Below, one piece after another: positions 41,896 through 53,800 of a stretch of 64,000 nucleotides of DNA (positions are counted from its first letter, which is position 1; every line of letters begins with the position of its first letter). The position numbers were made by a program, and so were the translations under genes. The notes below the pieces were generated by a model. The model saw only the letters and a list, made by a program, of their open reading frames with translations. It was not told the origin of the DNA and did not search any database. The stretch is from Bradysia coprophila (taxonomy: Eukaryota; Arthropoda; Insecta; Diptera; Sciaridae): assembly GCF_014529535.1 (NCBI RefSeq), contig NW_023503409.1, forward strand, positions 9,796,390 through 9,860,389, in the 5' to 3' direction.

Positions 41896-42397
41896 TCGGT
41901 CTTCTCACTCAAATTTATAATCAGGTCGAGAAAACAGTGTTATGTTAAAAAAAATTGAAGTACAAGATTTGAAATCAACCGATAAAAAAATACTTTGATC
42001 GATGGAAGTAATAGACCATACGGTCGTAATTTCTCTGAATTTTGTTGGATTGACCTTTTTCAAAAGGGCTTTTTGTAGAAAATGTTTATCGCTCCGCTGA
42101 AGAATGAATGGTTACAGATTCTACAAGTCAAAATGTTTGTGCTGCTAGCCACAGCTAGAAAATTCGTGTTTTTTGCCATATATCAGAGGTCAATGTCTTC
42201 CAGCTACGGCACTGGTTGCCACAAAACTTCAAAATGAATGTGAGCGGCCCGCTTGCATAACCAATCGATTCGTCTCATATTCGACTCGGAAAAATTCATA
42301 AAAGAAGACATAAGGAACGTAAGGTGAAGTCGGTGAAAGAGTTGAAATTGCATCACCTTTTGGATAAATCATTTAGAAACCAATAACAAACGGGACA

Positions 42398-44280
42398 ATG
42401 GCCGCATTTACAACAGTTCGCACTATCTTAAATCCAGGTCGGTCATTGTTCCACAATGAAACCATTTCCCGAATAATTTCATTGAGGTTATACCTGCACA
42501 CTGCACCGAACTACAAATTTTCTTCCCCCAACAGCGAATCGCGAAATGTTAAAGAAATTCTTGTGGAACACAACATCGAGACATGCATCCATGCAAATGT
42601 TGATTCCAGCATTACAGACTGCTGTGCCCAGACGATTCTATGCCGAAAAGAAAGTTTTCGAACGGTCGAAGCCTCATTGCAATATCGGCACCATCGGACA
42701 TGTTGATCATGGAAAAACAACTCTCACTGCAGCGATAACTCGAGTCTTATCGGAAAAGGAATTGGCAGATGCCAAGGGCTACAACGAAATTGACAACGCA
42801 CCGGAAGAGAAGGCCCGCGGTATTACAATCAATGTTGCTCACATAGAATATCAGACAGAAAATCGTCATTACGGACACACCGATTGCCCGGGACATGCCG
42901 ATTATATTAAAAACATGATCACTGGTACCTCGCAAATGGATGGAGCAATTTTAGTTGTTGCCGCTACGGACGGTAAGACGTCGTTGTCTACAACCTTCGG
43001 TGCCGATCGTTCCATTTGCTAATTTTGTCGTTTCATCAGGTGTTATGCCGCAGACCAAAGAGCATTTACTACTGTCCAAACAGATTGGCATCGCTCACAT
43101 TGTTGTCTTTATTAACAAAGTTGATGCTGCTGATCAGGAAATGGTGGACCTTGTCGAAATGGAAATTCGTGAATTAATGACCGAAATGGGCTACGATGGA
43201 GACAATGTTCCAGTTGTGAAGGGTTCAGGTAAATATTAGTCCGAAATGTGTGCTGAAGGAAGGATATTTTTAGTGGTAGAACGACCTGCGTGTCCGATCA
43301 ATTTTGTCGTTGTACGGGTCAATGACTTCTTCACAGAAATATTTCGAAGGGAGCAGACGAAGAAGCCTTTTCGAGTTTTGACGTGACACGCCAAACCTGA
43401 ACCAAACTCCATTTTTCAGCTCTCTGTGCATTGGACGGAAAGAGTCCCGAAATCGGTGCTGACGCTGTACTGAAATTGCTAGAAGAAGTGGACCAACATA
43501 TTCCAACGCCAGTCAGAGATTTGGATAAATCATTTTTGCTGCCAGTCGAGAGTGTTTACAGCATTCCAGGCCGTGGAACCGTTGTCACCGGTCGCTTAGA
43601 ACGTGGCATTGTCAAAAAGGGAATGGAATGTGAATTCGTCGGCTTCGGCAAAACATTGAAGTCAACCGTAACTGGCGTCGAAATGTTCCATCAAATTTTA
43701 AATGAAGCTCATGCCGGTGATCAATTGGGAGCGTTGGTTCGCGGTATGAAGCGTGACGATATCAAGCGTGGATTTGTGATGTGTAAGCCGGGAACTTGTA
43801 AGGCCAACGATCAGGTAGATTTGATTGATTCATGACATTGAACATTGAACGAAAACGTTGGAACTGAATTTTAGGTGGAAGCACAAGTTTACATTCTGAA
43901 CAAAGAAGAGGGCGGCCGTGCAAAGCCATTCACCAGCTTCTTCCAAATGCAAATGTTCTCCAAAACTTGGGATTGTGCCACGCAAGTCCAGATACCGGGT
44001 AAAGAGATGGTTATGCCCGGCGAAGATGCTAAGTAATTTTGTCTCACCACGACCACAACGGCAATGTCTCGCTAACGGTTTTCTTTCCACGCACAGATTA
44101 CATTTGAAACTGATAAAGCCAATGGTTCTGGAAGAAGGTCAACGGTTCACTCTTCGAGATGGTCACTTGACTCTGGGTACTGGCGTTGTAACCAAAGTTC
44201 TATCGCCCTTATCCGAAGACGAACGAATGCAGTTGATGGAGGGCAAGAATGCGAGAGCTAAGCGACTTGGGAAAGCTTAG
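42398..44280 (+). CDS. mEFTu1: Elongation factor Tu, mitochondrial
   Basis: This is the GTPase that delivers aminoacyl-tRNA to mitochondrial ribosomes. There are six exons, 42398-42437, 42535-42972, 43040-43228, 43420-43814, 43875-44032 and 44097-44280, giving 467 residues in one frame. The N-terminus ([11 protein letters not shown] ... [16 protein letters not shown]) is rich in Arg and Ala/Leu and looks like a mitochondrial presequence. G1 is GHVDHGKT, followed by the switch I core [27 protein letters not shown] (G3) and NKVD (G4); G5 falls in VVKGSAL across an intron. Domains II and III follow: [38 protein letters not shown], and [18 protein letters not shown]. It ends [13 protein letters not shown]. 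All junctions restore the family sequence. It is tail to tail with Pex11, 331 bases apart. Confidence 0.95.
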
Positions 44281-44611
44281 GCCTGTAGTCGATTTGGAAT
44301 TTTATGTTAATTTCCTCAGTCAGATGAGAAGGTGTTCAATACGACACTGCGATCCAGCGTTCTGATTTCTTGATTTGAATACAACTTAGAGTAATAAGAT
44401 CAGCGGGCTTTTCATTCATTTGTCGTTTGTCAGGAGCTCAAACCAACTTTCCAATTTCTCATTCGTTTATTTGATGCCCAAGTTCCTCTAGATTATATCA
44501 CTGTCGCTTAACTATACACTCTGAAAAAGCAAAGCAAAATGTTCCTCTACCTTGAGACCACACGACCCAGTCGTGACCCCAGTTTCCCGAAATGCAGTAA
44601 AATCACGAACT

Positions 44612-47177
44612 TTATGCCGGCAATAGTTTAGCCGCTGGATACAACACCTCAAACAATCCGGCCATCGACGAAATAATGCCCAGTGCGCCCTGATACTTCG
44701 GACTCAGCTTCGAGTATCCCAATGCTGACAACGGAATGAATACGTCGCACACGTTTTTAATGGTATCCACAATGACCGCCTGATGCGTATTAACGCACAC
44801 CGTCGCCTTGGACCAAACTCTGACCAAATCGGTGGACGACTTTGGAAAGAAGAACAGCTGCAACAGTTGTCGAACATCTCGGCAGGTGTCGAATATGCGA
44901 CATATTTCGTAGAAATCGCGACACAAATTCATGACGATGGAGAAGAACCAATATTTGTTGTAGACTTCGCTCCATTTCTGGGTGTTCAACTTTTTCACCA
45001 GTCCGGTGCGTGACAACCAGATTATGTGGTCAGCGAATAAGAAAATTGCTTGGGATATTTTGCTGAAATTAGAAACGACAAGAAAAAAGCGTCAAGAAAA
45101 TAGTCGGACGGTTAAACCTTCGTTATTAGACCCGTACGAAGTACTGGGGTCTTATAGGTTTACGCATACGTTTGTAACACGTCGAATTGGACTCCCTGAG
45201 TAAGGGGAAACCTATAGTGGTTGTCCAGAGATGCCAAATCAGCAAGAAAAAAAATGTCCGTCTGTCCGTCCGTCCGTCTGTCTGTCTGCACGATAACTTG
45301 AGTAAAATGCATCCGATTTTGAAAATTCTTTTTTTCCCCGTTTGGGGAAAAAGACAGGCTAAGTTCGAAGATGAGTGATTTTGGATCGACCCCTCCTGAG
45401 CTGGGGCCCAATAAGTGCTTTACGGTTTTTCGAAGATATCTCCGGACATTCAAACGTTACACTTGTAAGTGATACGTCAAATAAAAGGTATTTACAATAC
45501 CGATCGACAAAAAAAAAGTTTATGGAAATCGGATGACCGACTCGTGAGTTAGACCCCTTGGTGTGAAAGAGGCACAGGGCGGCAAGCAGTTTTTGCTTGT
45601 AGGTCGGCCACATTTGAACATATTTCGTCTGTTTATTAGATAGGTATTGACCGTACCAATCAGGGAAAAAAAAGTTTATGAAATTATGTTCTCCGGAGCG
45701 TGAGCTAGGTCTCTTGGAGTGAGCTCTTATCTGGCTACTCGGCCGTACAGTGAACGTGGAGTATTTTGTCAATATCTCGAGTAAATTTTGACCGAATTTC
45801 AAGATTTTTTTTTTGTTTGAAAGGTTTTAACAAATGTAAAGCGTCGGTACTATTTTCGGTTTCCTAACAAAATGGCTGCCGGCGGCCATATTGGATTTTA
45901 TTAAAAGTGATATAAAGTGGGAAAAATGATGCTTAGAGAGTTTCTGTTAACATGGAAATAATGTGTTAAGTGTGAGGGGTTTCAGGGATTCCATATATGG
46001 ACATCTATATATACCTATATACAGCTATATTGAGCTATATACAGGCATATAGAGCTATATAATAGCATATTCCTCTGTGAAATGTTTATTTACAGTGAAA
46101 TATAGGTAAATATAGCGGTATATAGCTGTTTCAATAGGAATTTATGAAATTTGACTTCGTACGGGGCTGTCTATATTGCCTCCGGCAATTTAATTGTATA
46201 TGATAACAAGGCAAAGGGTGGATAATGTAAGTGATTTTAAAGGGAGAATAGTTTTTCAGCAGAGAAGAAAATGAAGTAAGAGAAATGAAGAGTTTCACAT
46301 TAAAGGCTTTTGATACGAATAGGTGTTTCGTACGGGTCAGCGTTAGCTATGTTTTCTTATCAATTTGGGAGATATCGCGTTTTTAGACGGCTAAAACGGC
46401 TACATTATCTTCTATTATTATCGTCAAGTCGACAAATAAAAAACGATGAGCTCTGGCTGAGTGGTAAAAGTGATGAATTTGCAGATTTTAACTATCAAAA
46501 CGCTTAGATCAGGATTAGGTAATCTACTCGACACTATTACACTATTGGCATGCCGGCTATAAAGACTACTACGAGAGGATAAGAACGAGCAACATTTGTT
46601 TTCACTAACAATTCATGCACTTCCTACGTTTCCGTCTACTATTTTAGCCTCCATATCCTCCATATCCTATCGAACAGCACAAAATCATTTTGCTTAAAAT
46701 AGAATCAGTTACCTTAGTGTGAGCGTGAGCCGTAGAGTAACATCTGGATTGTGTATAGTCTTCAGGGAAGCGTACAATACGTCCACACATTTTCCGAACC
46801 GAAGTACTGAAACGAAAAGTCAACCATTTCGATGGGATTCTTCTGGAATCGTGGCACACATCGATAACACTTACGTTTCCGAAAGGAGCTTAGAATGTAT
46901 TCCAACGTTTTTATCTTGTCGATAAGCTCAATATTACTATCGCCTTGCAGACAATCCCAGAGTGTTCGGCAGCTGTATTGTACTAATCTAGCAGGTTCAA
47001 ATTGGATTGAGATGAACGACAAACATTGTTTTATCAGCGGTAATTTGCACAGCGATAAGATATCAATCATTTGACTCTCTATTTCTCTGTGAGTGTGTTA
47101 ATGATCCGAAATTCATCTAACCTTGCTAGTTTATCTCGACCTGACAGCTGGCCATTCAGTTTTATCAGTGATTCCAT
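44612..47177 (-). CDS. Pex11: Peroxisomal membrane protein Pex11
   Basis: Pex11 shapes and divides peroxisomes. There are four exons, 47122-47177, 46875-46987, 46713-46806 and 44612-45062, giving 237 residues, near the usual 235-260. Exon 1 encodes MESLIKLNGQLSGRDKLA. Exon 2 gives RLVQYSCRTLWDCLQG and TLEYILSSFRK. Exon 3 gives LLRFGKCVDVLYASLKT IHNPDVTLRLT, containing the amphipathic membrane-remodelling helix. Exon 4 gives KISQAIFLFADHIIWLSRTG and ends with a hydrophobic stretch near LGIISSMAGLFEVLYPAAKL. Phases agree at every junction (AG|A, C|TA, AG|C). The 46807-46874 and 46988-47121 introns are short, but the last is 1.65 kb because a transposon lies in it. The small first exon was found by its match to the family KLN-Q-GRDK motif. 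Confidence 0.93.
45128..46170. mobile_element. AGCCCCGTACGA-family element in the Pex11 intron
   Basis: It starts GACCCGTACGAAGTACTGGG and ends with ACTTCGTACGGGGCT, then the palindrome ATTGCCTCCGGCAAT. It shares with 21402-22066 the (GTCCGTCY)n run, ATCCGATTT, GGCTAAGTTCGAAGATG, ACTCGTGAGTTAGACCCC and GGCTACTCGGCCGTACAGTG. At 45990-46140 it carries an AT-rich run of CTATATA-type units. It is about 1.04 kb, apparently full length and without the 145-base array. It encodes no protein. It lies within the last intron of Pex11. Confidence 0.82.
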
Positions 47178-47424
47178 TTTGCTCTACGTTTATTAAACTG
47201 CTACCTACAACTAACATTATTCCGAAAGCAAACCTGTGGACGACTCAAAACAACATCTTTACAAAGTATTATCAGTTCACTCATAATAGTCAAATGACAG
47301 TGGAATGTATTGTGGAACTGAATTCTTTTAAAAATTTTTTTCCATACAAACCCAGATGGCATCACTTGGAGCTTCAAATAAAAGCGGTAGAATGTGGAGG
47401 GAAAGAGCTGACAGCTGATTTTAA

Positions 47425-48396
47425 CTTAAGAGTCACTTTGCCAAAACTTCGACCAGCTTATATGAAATTTAAAACCAAGGGGTCTCCGATTTTTATGAGT
47501 GATATCCAATACCCTCTGACTGAGTCATTTGCAGAAAAAAAAATTCATGAAAAACTTTCACCTTAGGTGTGGACCTCTGAGAAAAATGTATTACACCAAA
47601 TGGTGCAAAAGTGTATTTAGGCAACTATCTCCTTACAACTAATCGGATAAATGTAAAATTATGGTCAAATACTAGCCTCACCAAGTAAAGGTACAAATTT
47701 AGCAATATCGATATGTTCGAAAAAGTTCTGCACCGTGGCTCCAGCAGCACTTTTACCTCGAAAAATTGACGATTTTCAAAGAGGTCGGGAGGACGGCGCG
47801 ATCCTGATACCTTCAAAGTAATGGTATGGGATGTCATCACTAGGTACCTAGATTAGAACCCTATAAAAATCGCCAAGGTTAAGTGGTCGCGCCGGCAACA
47901 GTATCACTTTTTCAAAATGAGAGCAAAAAAATGACACCTCCGTGAAACTTGAGTCACTATAGCTCATCCGTATCAAAACTTTTGTTAGAAAAGTGATGAC
48001 ATCCCATACCATTAGTTTCCAGGTATCAGGATCGCGCCGTCCTCCCGACCTCTTTGAAAATCGTCAATTTTTCGAGGTTAAAGTGCTGCTGGAGCCACGG
48101 TGCAGAAATTTTTCGAACATATCGATACTGCTAAATGTGTACCTTAATGAGGCTAGTATTTGCCCATAATTTCACATTTATCCGATTTGTCGTAAGGAGA
48201 ATATTGCCTAAATACACTTTTGCCCCAATCGGTGTAGTGCATTTTTCGCAAAGGTCCACACCCAAGGTGAAAGTGTTTCAAATTTTTTTTTTCTTTAAAT
48301 GACTCAGTATAGTCCAACGAACCCATGCCAAAAAAGCAATTTTCGAAGACCCCTTGGATTTCAATTGGTCGACGTTTTCGCAAAGTGACTCTTAAG
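47425..48396. mobile_element. Foldback element of 0.97 kb
   Basis: The outer ends pair: CTTAAGAGTCACTTTG at 47425 and CAAAGTGACTCTTAAG at the right. The best-paired stretch is 47545-47840 with 47985-48290, including AGGTGTGGACCTYTG, CACTTTTRCCTCGAAAAATT and GGATCGCGCCGTCCTCCCGA. Long frames here are chance. The central 140 bases (47845-47985) are unpaired. Confidence 0.88.
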
Positions 48397-48633
48397 GAAT
48401 GACAAAAATAGTTGTTGTTTCGTTATGTCCGTCATGTCATTGAAGCAGCGCACTTCAAGCATGAGTGGTACTCTGAATAGGGTACTGAAACTTGACAGTT
48501 CATATAGCTGTAAAAAACCATTTCATGCAAATAATAGCAAGGTTGTGAAAGCATTTTGCAAAATAGTACTCTATTTGGCAGTGCCGTCGACTATTATGAC
48601 TTTTGCTTATTAAAGGAATAGTACATTACTGCT

Positions 48634-48713
48634 ATAAGGATGTATATAAGAGCCGTGTAGTCATACGAGCGTTTACGCGAGTATTAGTACGAGGCTATTA
48701 TATACATCCTTAT
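48634..48713. repeat. 80-base palindrome
   Basis: ATAAGGATGTATATAAGAGCC pairs with GGCTATTATATACATCCTTA, leaving a loop of about 38 bases. It is a likely small foldback element. Confidence 0.7.
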
Positions 48714-48964
48714 ATCAGTGAGGTATTTTATCGCAGTAGGAAAACATCTCTTTTTTAGAGATACAATTTTGCTTGCAAAACCTTTAGCACTCTAGGGTAA
48801 ATTTGTTTACCGTCAGTACGTCGTGTATATAACGTCAATACACACACACCGTATGCGATAAAATATTTTATCTGTCTAGAACGATAATCTCGAGCTTATC
48901 TCCCTAGCGAGTTTTTACTTATCTCGATATATCTGTTCTCGACAGATAAAATATGGTATGCACC

Positions 48965-49059
48965 TATTGCCAGACTGTCATTTTGACATGTAGGCATTAT
49001 TGCCCACGCCTTCGGCTCTGGCAATAATGTCCTACACGTCAAAATAACAATCTTGGCAA
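48965..49059. repeat. 95-base palindrome
   Basis: ATTGCCAGACTGTCATTTTG and GGCATTATTGCC on the left pair with GGCAATAATGTCC and CAATCTTGGCAA on the right, around a short loop CACGCCTTCGGCTCT. It is a small foldback element. Confidence 0.75.
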
Positions 49060-49129
49060 AAAAAAACCTCCAAAGCAGTAAGCCTAACTTGTTTCACGGA
49101 AAATCAAACTTTAATTCATAACGTTAACA

Positions 49130-49720
49130 CCAAATGCATCGAACAGTTTGTATACAATCAGATGCAGTGAAATTTCGGTATGAATTTGCGTCAGCTGTTT
49201 TTCAGCTGATCCACACATACAATCAAAATTGTTTATACTTCATATCATACACGCACGAGCGTGGTAATGGTAAAACCGTATAAAATCTGATGAACAACTA
49301 TATTTGAACTGAATCATCCCAAAGTGATCTCTGACGTGATGAAGAACAGTTTTGCTCGTTTAATGTCTAGTCTGTCACCCAGTAATGATGTGGCTTAGAG
49401 CGACGGCGGTACAAATAAAAAAAAAATCGAATGAATTAGGCCGAAAACACACGAGCAATTTTCTTTCCATGGGATGTTGTTCTACAATGCTTCGGTTTTC
49501 CCTAGAGTCGAAAGTAGCTTATTACCTAGGGAAATACAAGATACTGTCAGAAGCAGTGAAATTTCAGCATTAAATTGCTTCAGCTGTTTTTCAGCTGATC
49601 CATACAAACAATCAGAATTGTTTATAAGTATGCAGTTTTACCACTACCAAGCGCGTTCAACCATATAAACAGTTTTGATTGTATGTGTGATTGTGTGATT
49701 CAGCTGAAAAACAGTGAAGT
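49130..49720. repeat. Diverged repeat pair around TCAGCTGTTTTTCAGCTGAT
   Basis: GCAGTGAAATTTCRG, TCAGCTGTTTTTCAGCTGAT and CAATCARAATTGTTTATA occur at 49159-49240 and again at 49553-49626. A third, inverted part (GATTCAGCTGAAAAACAGTG) lies at about 49698. No gene is seen in 48400-50400. Confidence 0.7.
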
Positions 49721-50401
49721 CTATGCTGGAATTTTACGGCCTCTGACTAATTGCTGTGAGATTCAAAAACAAACTCGGGGATAAAAAATGAAACGAACTT
49801 CACGCGAAAACTCAATTTTTCAAGTTTTTATCCCTTGTTATGTAAATAACTATTATTTGTACCGGAGCTGCCTATTATTTGTACCGGAGCTGCCTATTAT
49901 TTTGCCTCAATACCTTAGATTACGCATAGTGTGTGTAGTGTGTATTTAAAGTTGCCCCTCTAGTCGTATAGATGGAATTAAGTTATATAGACTTCTCTTC
50001 TCTCCGTTTTCACTTATTGAGAACATGAACTAAGGTGGATTTTACCTACTTGAAAGTCCTCTCCAAGTAGCTTGCTGAAAGACGCAGGATGTCAAAAGCC
50101 TTACTTTAGAAAATTCCCAAATAGTTCACCCGCCCTTTTCTCCATTTATATTCAAAACAACAACTCCAATCTTTTCTGTTCGGGTAACCTTTATTTTGGA
50201 CTGCTGTAACTTCAATTTTCGCTTTTTATTTACAATTTTCTTCAAATGATTCAGTCTTACTTTTTGTTTTCGTTGCGGTGGCTTTAGAAGAATTATTTAG
50301 AACTATAAGGGACGTCCAACATCTGTGGCTGGTAAATGGCAAACTGATGAACGTTTGAATAAATTAACTTTTCTCTATCTCTCTCTCTCTCCCTTTTCGA
50401 A

Positions 50402-53400
50402 TCAACGTTCTTCCGATAGTGACTGCTCGACAATTGATGGATCTCGATAATCAGCCGTTATCGGAATGTCGTCAGATCGTTTGTTTGCAATTAATTCGGG
50501 ATTCATGCCGGTGTTAATACCAGTGCTTACACTGACCGCAACAGGACACATACATGGTACAAATTGAACTTGTTGTAGTGGAACGGGGGCAACGTTCGTG
50601 ATTGTGTATTGAAGATTAACTGGTTCCGGTAAAAATGGCGTCTGCCGAATTGGTGTACTAACATGCGGATTCGACGAGAACTGAGCGGGAACAGAGGTCG
50701 GTGGTTGAATATCATTTAATGTTGGTTGAGACTGTGTTCCTGTAGTTGATGTGGCCGGACTTGCAGATGGAGAATTTGCGGCTGTTTGTGGCTGCGTCGC
50801 TTGAGTTGGTACAGCAGATTGAGATGTCGGAGTGTTTGGTGGTGGTTGAACCATATTTTGTGGTGGAGCTTGTCCGTAAACTGATGATGGAGGTACTGTT
50901 TTTGGATAAGTGAATACTGGATTCGGTTGTAACATCTTTCCACCCGGATACGGATAGAATTGATTGGGTGTTTGTGGATTGAATGCGATCGGTTGATATG
51001 TGAACGCACGGAAGTAGCCCAATGGTACATTTTTCACTGTTGGCTGAGGCTCTCTGGAAAGTCGAAGAATTTATGTGTTAATCGATGAAATTTGTGTTTC
51101 ATAATTCGGATTCGCTTACATTTTCTGTTCACTACCGAACCAGAATGCATTCGTTGAAACAGCCAGTGTAACTAGCACAATCTGAAAGGGAAAGGGAATT
51201 TTTATGAGGCTATATCAAAGGTAAGATCAAAGAAATAGAGGACGGAATTTCAGGTGGAAGGCATGTGCTGGCTAGTCTAACAAGTTCTTTTTAGTCGACG
51301 TAAAACATTATTCTGAGCAAAAAATTGTTCTGTGATATGCCTGTAAAATGCACCCATTTTTTATAAGTTCATCGAAACATCGGAACGTACAGCCGCCCAT
51401 GAAATAACTATGAAATGGCGGATCAACATTTTCGTTTTTGGATTCTACACTGCTTTAAGATAATCGGTTGATCTAAAATATGGCCAAACATATAGTTCCA
51501 GCTACAAAGCAGGTCAAACAAAATTTTTCTTATCACGGCTACAAATAGCCTCAGTCAATGTTGCAGCGGCTGACAAAATGGGGTGCAATGCGATGAAATT
51601 ATTATGAAAAAATGAATTTTATAATAAAAATCTTCACATTTTACAGACATACGGTAGAACATCTTTCTGCTTAGAATGTTCTGCGTCGAAAAGGTCGAAA
51701 TGACCGACTCCATTATCAATTTGATACAAGTCGGTTACGTCTTTGGTTCAAAATGTAATCGAGAGATTGATACAAAATCATCAGTTTTTATATAAATCTT
51801 CGCTCAATAACATTTTCAACAACGAATGACGTTGCAGTGTTGATAAATATTTGATGCACGCGACCCTAGAGTTTTTACTCACTGTAAATCCTTATACTAC
51901 CTGTCCCATGAGAAAGTTTATCTTTACATAGCAATTTACCCCCTGCGAAAATGATGCACTACATGTCGCATGGGGCATGAAATTAACGAGAATACATTGG
52001 ATGCAGCTACGTACTTCGTTAATTTAGAAACAACTTTGTGGTACTCACAAACATACTCGAGTGTTTTTGAGCAATTTGCTTGGGTAACTGTTTTTCGACA
52101 AGTGAAATCTAAAAGACAGTTACCGACGCTCGTCGCTCAAAAACACAGCATACAATGTATCTATTAGAGGTGTGCGGGCCGATGTTTTTTTGAAGCCCGT
52201 CCGACCCGAAGCCCGGTCCGAAATTCATTTTTAAAGCCCGGCCCGAACTGGCCCGACGTATTTATAGCCCGTCCGGCCCAAGCCCGATCGGGCCGGATAA
52301 AAACTCGGACGGGCCGACATTTTCGGGTGGTCCGAAAGCAAATTTCATATAAAAAAGTGCGCGAAACTTTGAAAATCGGGCCAAAAATTTGGTTTTTTAG
52401 GTCCGGTCCAAGCTCGGCCCGACAGATTTGAAGCCCGCCCGGCGGCCCGCACATCTCTAGTATCTGTTCTAATTCTATTCCAACGAGTAGTCATTCTACT
52501 TGAGTTGTCAATGAAAAACTAAACTAAATAGAGCTAGAGGAAATTATGTTAACCAGGTTACAGACGGCAAGCATATGACCAGTATACTTATCGGGTCTAT
52601 TACTTCTTCATCGATCAAAGTATTTTTAATCTGTTGATTTCAAATCTTGTACTTCAATTGTTTTAACATTCATTTTACTATTTAATGGACTATATTAACC
52701 AGAACTTGTCGTTATTTTTGTCATGGTTATCGATAACAGATGCATAGCCGTATGTGGCAGGCTACAAAGCCGTCTGTGTATCGTCGAAAGTTATACAACA
52801 AAAACAAGCAAATTACTCAGGGCCTACCTACTCGGCCTTATAACAGCAAAAATGTTCGTTAAAGGAAATGTTTTACTAAGAAGGACTTTCCAGCAATCTG
52901 TTGAGAATCAGATCAAAAGAAGTAATAGATTCGATGCTTACATTGGTCATGTGTTTGTCGTCTGGGAGCGTTTAAATGTGTCTTTAGATAAAGGTCTTTG
53001 ACCTGGTGTTTAGTCTCTGAATCATCTTAAAACACGTAAATTAATAGTTTTCGTCTACCAGTTAAAAAACCGGTGGATTTACTCTCTCTGATATTCCATA
53101 TCCTAGTTCAACAACTGTAATAATCGTTTTGTAGCCATGTCGTCATAATTATGATAATCTACCTCTCCGTAGCTATTAAATTTCAACAAAATCTCAAAAT
53201 TACTTCCTAAAACATTATTACATTTCCAACTTGGTGGATATCTCAATTAAATCGTCTTAACATTCACTATTCACCTGTAACATAATTGAATTTACCGAAG
53301 TATGTAACCTGAGAATGTTCTCATAAAATCATCAAACAGTGCCACAATTAAGCTGTTGTACAATGTACGCTCTGTGATTCAAAACAAATAAACGAAACCA

Positions 53401-53800
53401 AAAAAAAAAAACGAAACGAAACAAATATCTGAATACATTTTTGATTACTTTTTTAATCAAACCGAGAAACATGTAAACCAACTAAACGAAGGTGTGTGTT
53501 CGGTATATCGTATACAATTTTCCGACCATTATATATTTCTTCTACTTCGTCGACTTCTTTTTTCTCTCGATACTTTTTTTTTAATTAACACAATTTTCAT
53601 GCGTGAATCACTTGTTGTAACCGTTCCGTGTTCTTTTCGTCTTCATTATAAATCAGAATTATTCAATGGACCCTTCCGTCTTTGTACGAACATTTTACAT
53701 GGAACAATTCCGTTAATCCAAGACAATTTCATTGAAGAAAAAAGAAACAAACAAAAAAAACTCGAAAGATCAAACTTCTTACCGCATTTCTATAAATCAT
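50402..53800 (-). CDS. Putative secreted Pro/Gln/Thr-rich protein
   Basis: The main exon, 50402-51053, is preceded by 51120-51181, and both splice sites are clear (AAAT|GTAAGC; TTTCCAG|AGAGCC). The joined frame reads IVLVTLAVSTNAFWFGSEQK, then IEPQPTVKNVPLGYFRAFTY. The first stretch is a classic hydrophobic signal-peptide core ending STNA. The initiating exon is not certain. The best candidate is 53783-53800 (MIYRNA, donor GTAAGA), which joins in phase and completes a signal peptide of about 18 residues, for 243 residues in all. The mature protein is low in complexity (Q, P, T, S), with a cysteine pair CMCP near the C-terminal third. I do not recognise the family. Structural or cuticle-like secreted proteins have such composition, but no known cuticle motif is visible. 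Confidence 0.6.
52167..52457. mobile_element. GC-rich GCCCGG-repeat MITE
   Basis: The inverted ends are GAGGTGTGCGGGCCG and CGGCCCGCACATCTC. The flanks are TA on both sides, a likely TA target duplication. The interior is packed with GCCCG/GGCCCG words on either strand, far richer in G+C than its surroundings. It has no coding capacity. Confidence 0.8.
52561..52786. mobile_element. MITE, about 226 bases, family found in midasin intron 1
   Basis: It starts CAGACGGCAAGCATATGACC and ends AAAGCCGTCTG, giving an 8-base inverted end CAGACGGC. It shares with 12913-13043 and 28266-28400 the block ATCGATCAAAGTATTTTTAA and others. A partial inverted copy lies at about 41940-42025. It is inside the presumed long intron of the secreted-protein gene. 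Confidence 0.75.

Noticed and set aside
45187-45453. Frame with repeated VRPSVC on one strand and TDRRTDGQTD on the other
   Set aside because: Translation of the (GTCCGTCY)n block of the transposon, not a gene.
46440-46520. Possible tRNA (GGCTGAGTGGTAAAAGTG resembles a D arm)
   Set aside because: No matching acceptor stem, anticodon arm or T-loop GTTCRA can be laid out around it.
47123-47566. 147-codon plus-strand frame
   Set aside because: It overlaps Pex11 exon 1 on the other strand and the arm of a foldback element; no family resemblance.
51950-52160. Short coding frame with ATG at 51970
   Set aside because: It lies in DNA related to the foldback at 58996-59247, and the peptide shows no conserved feature.
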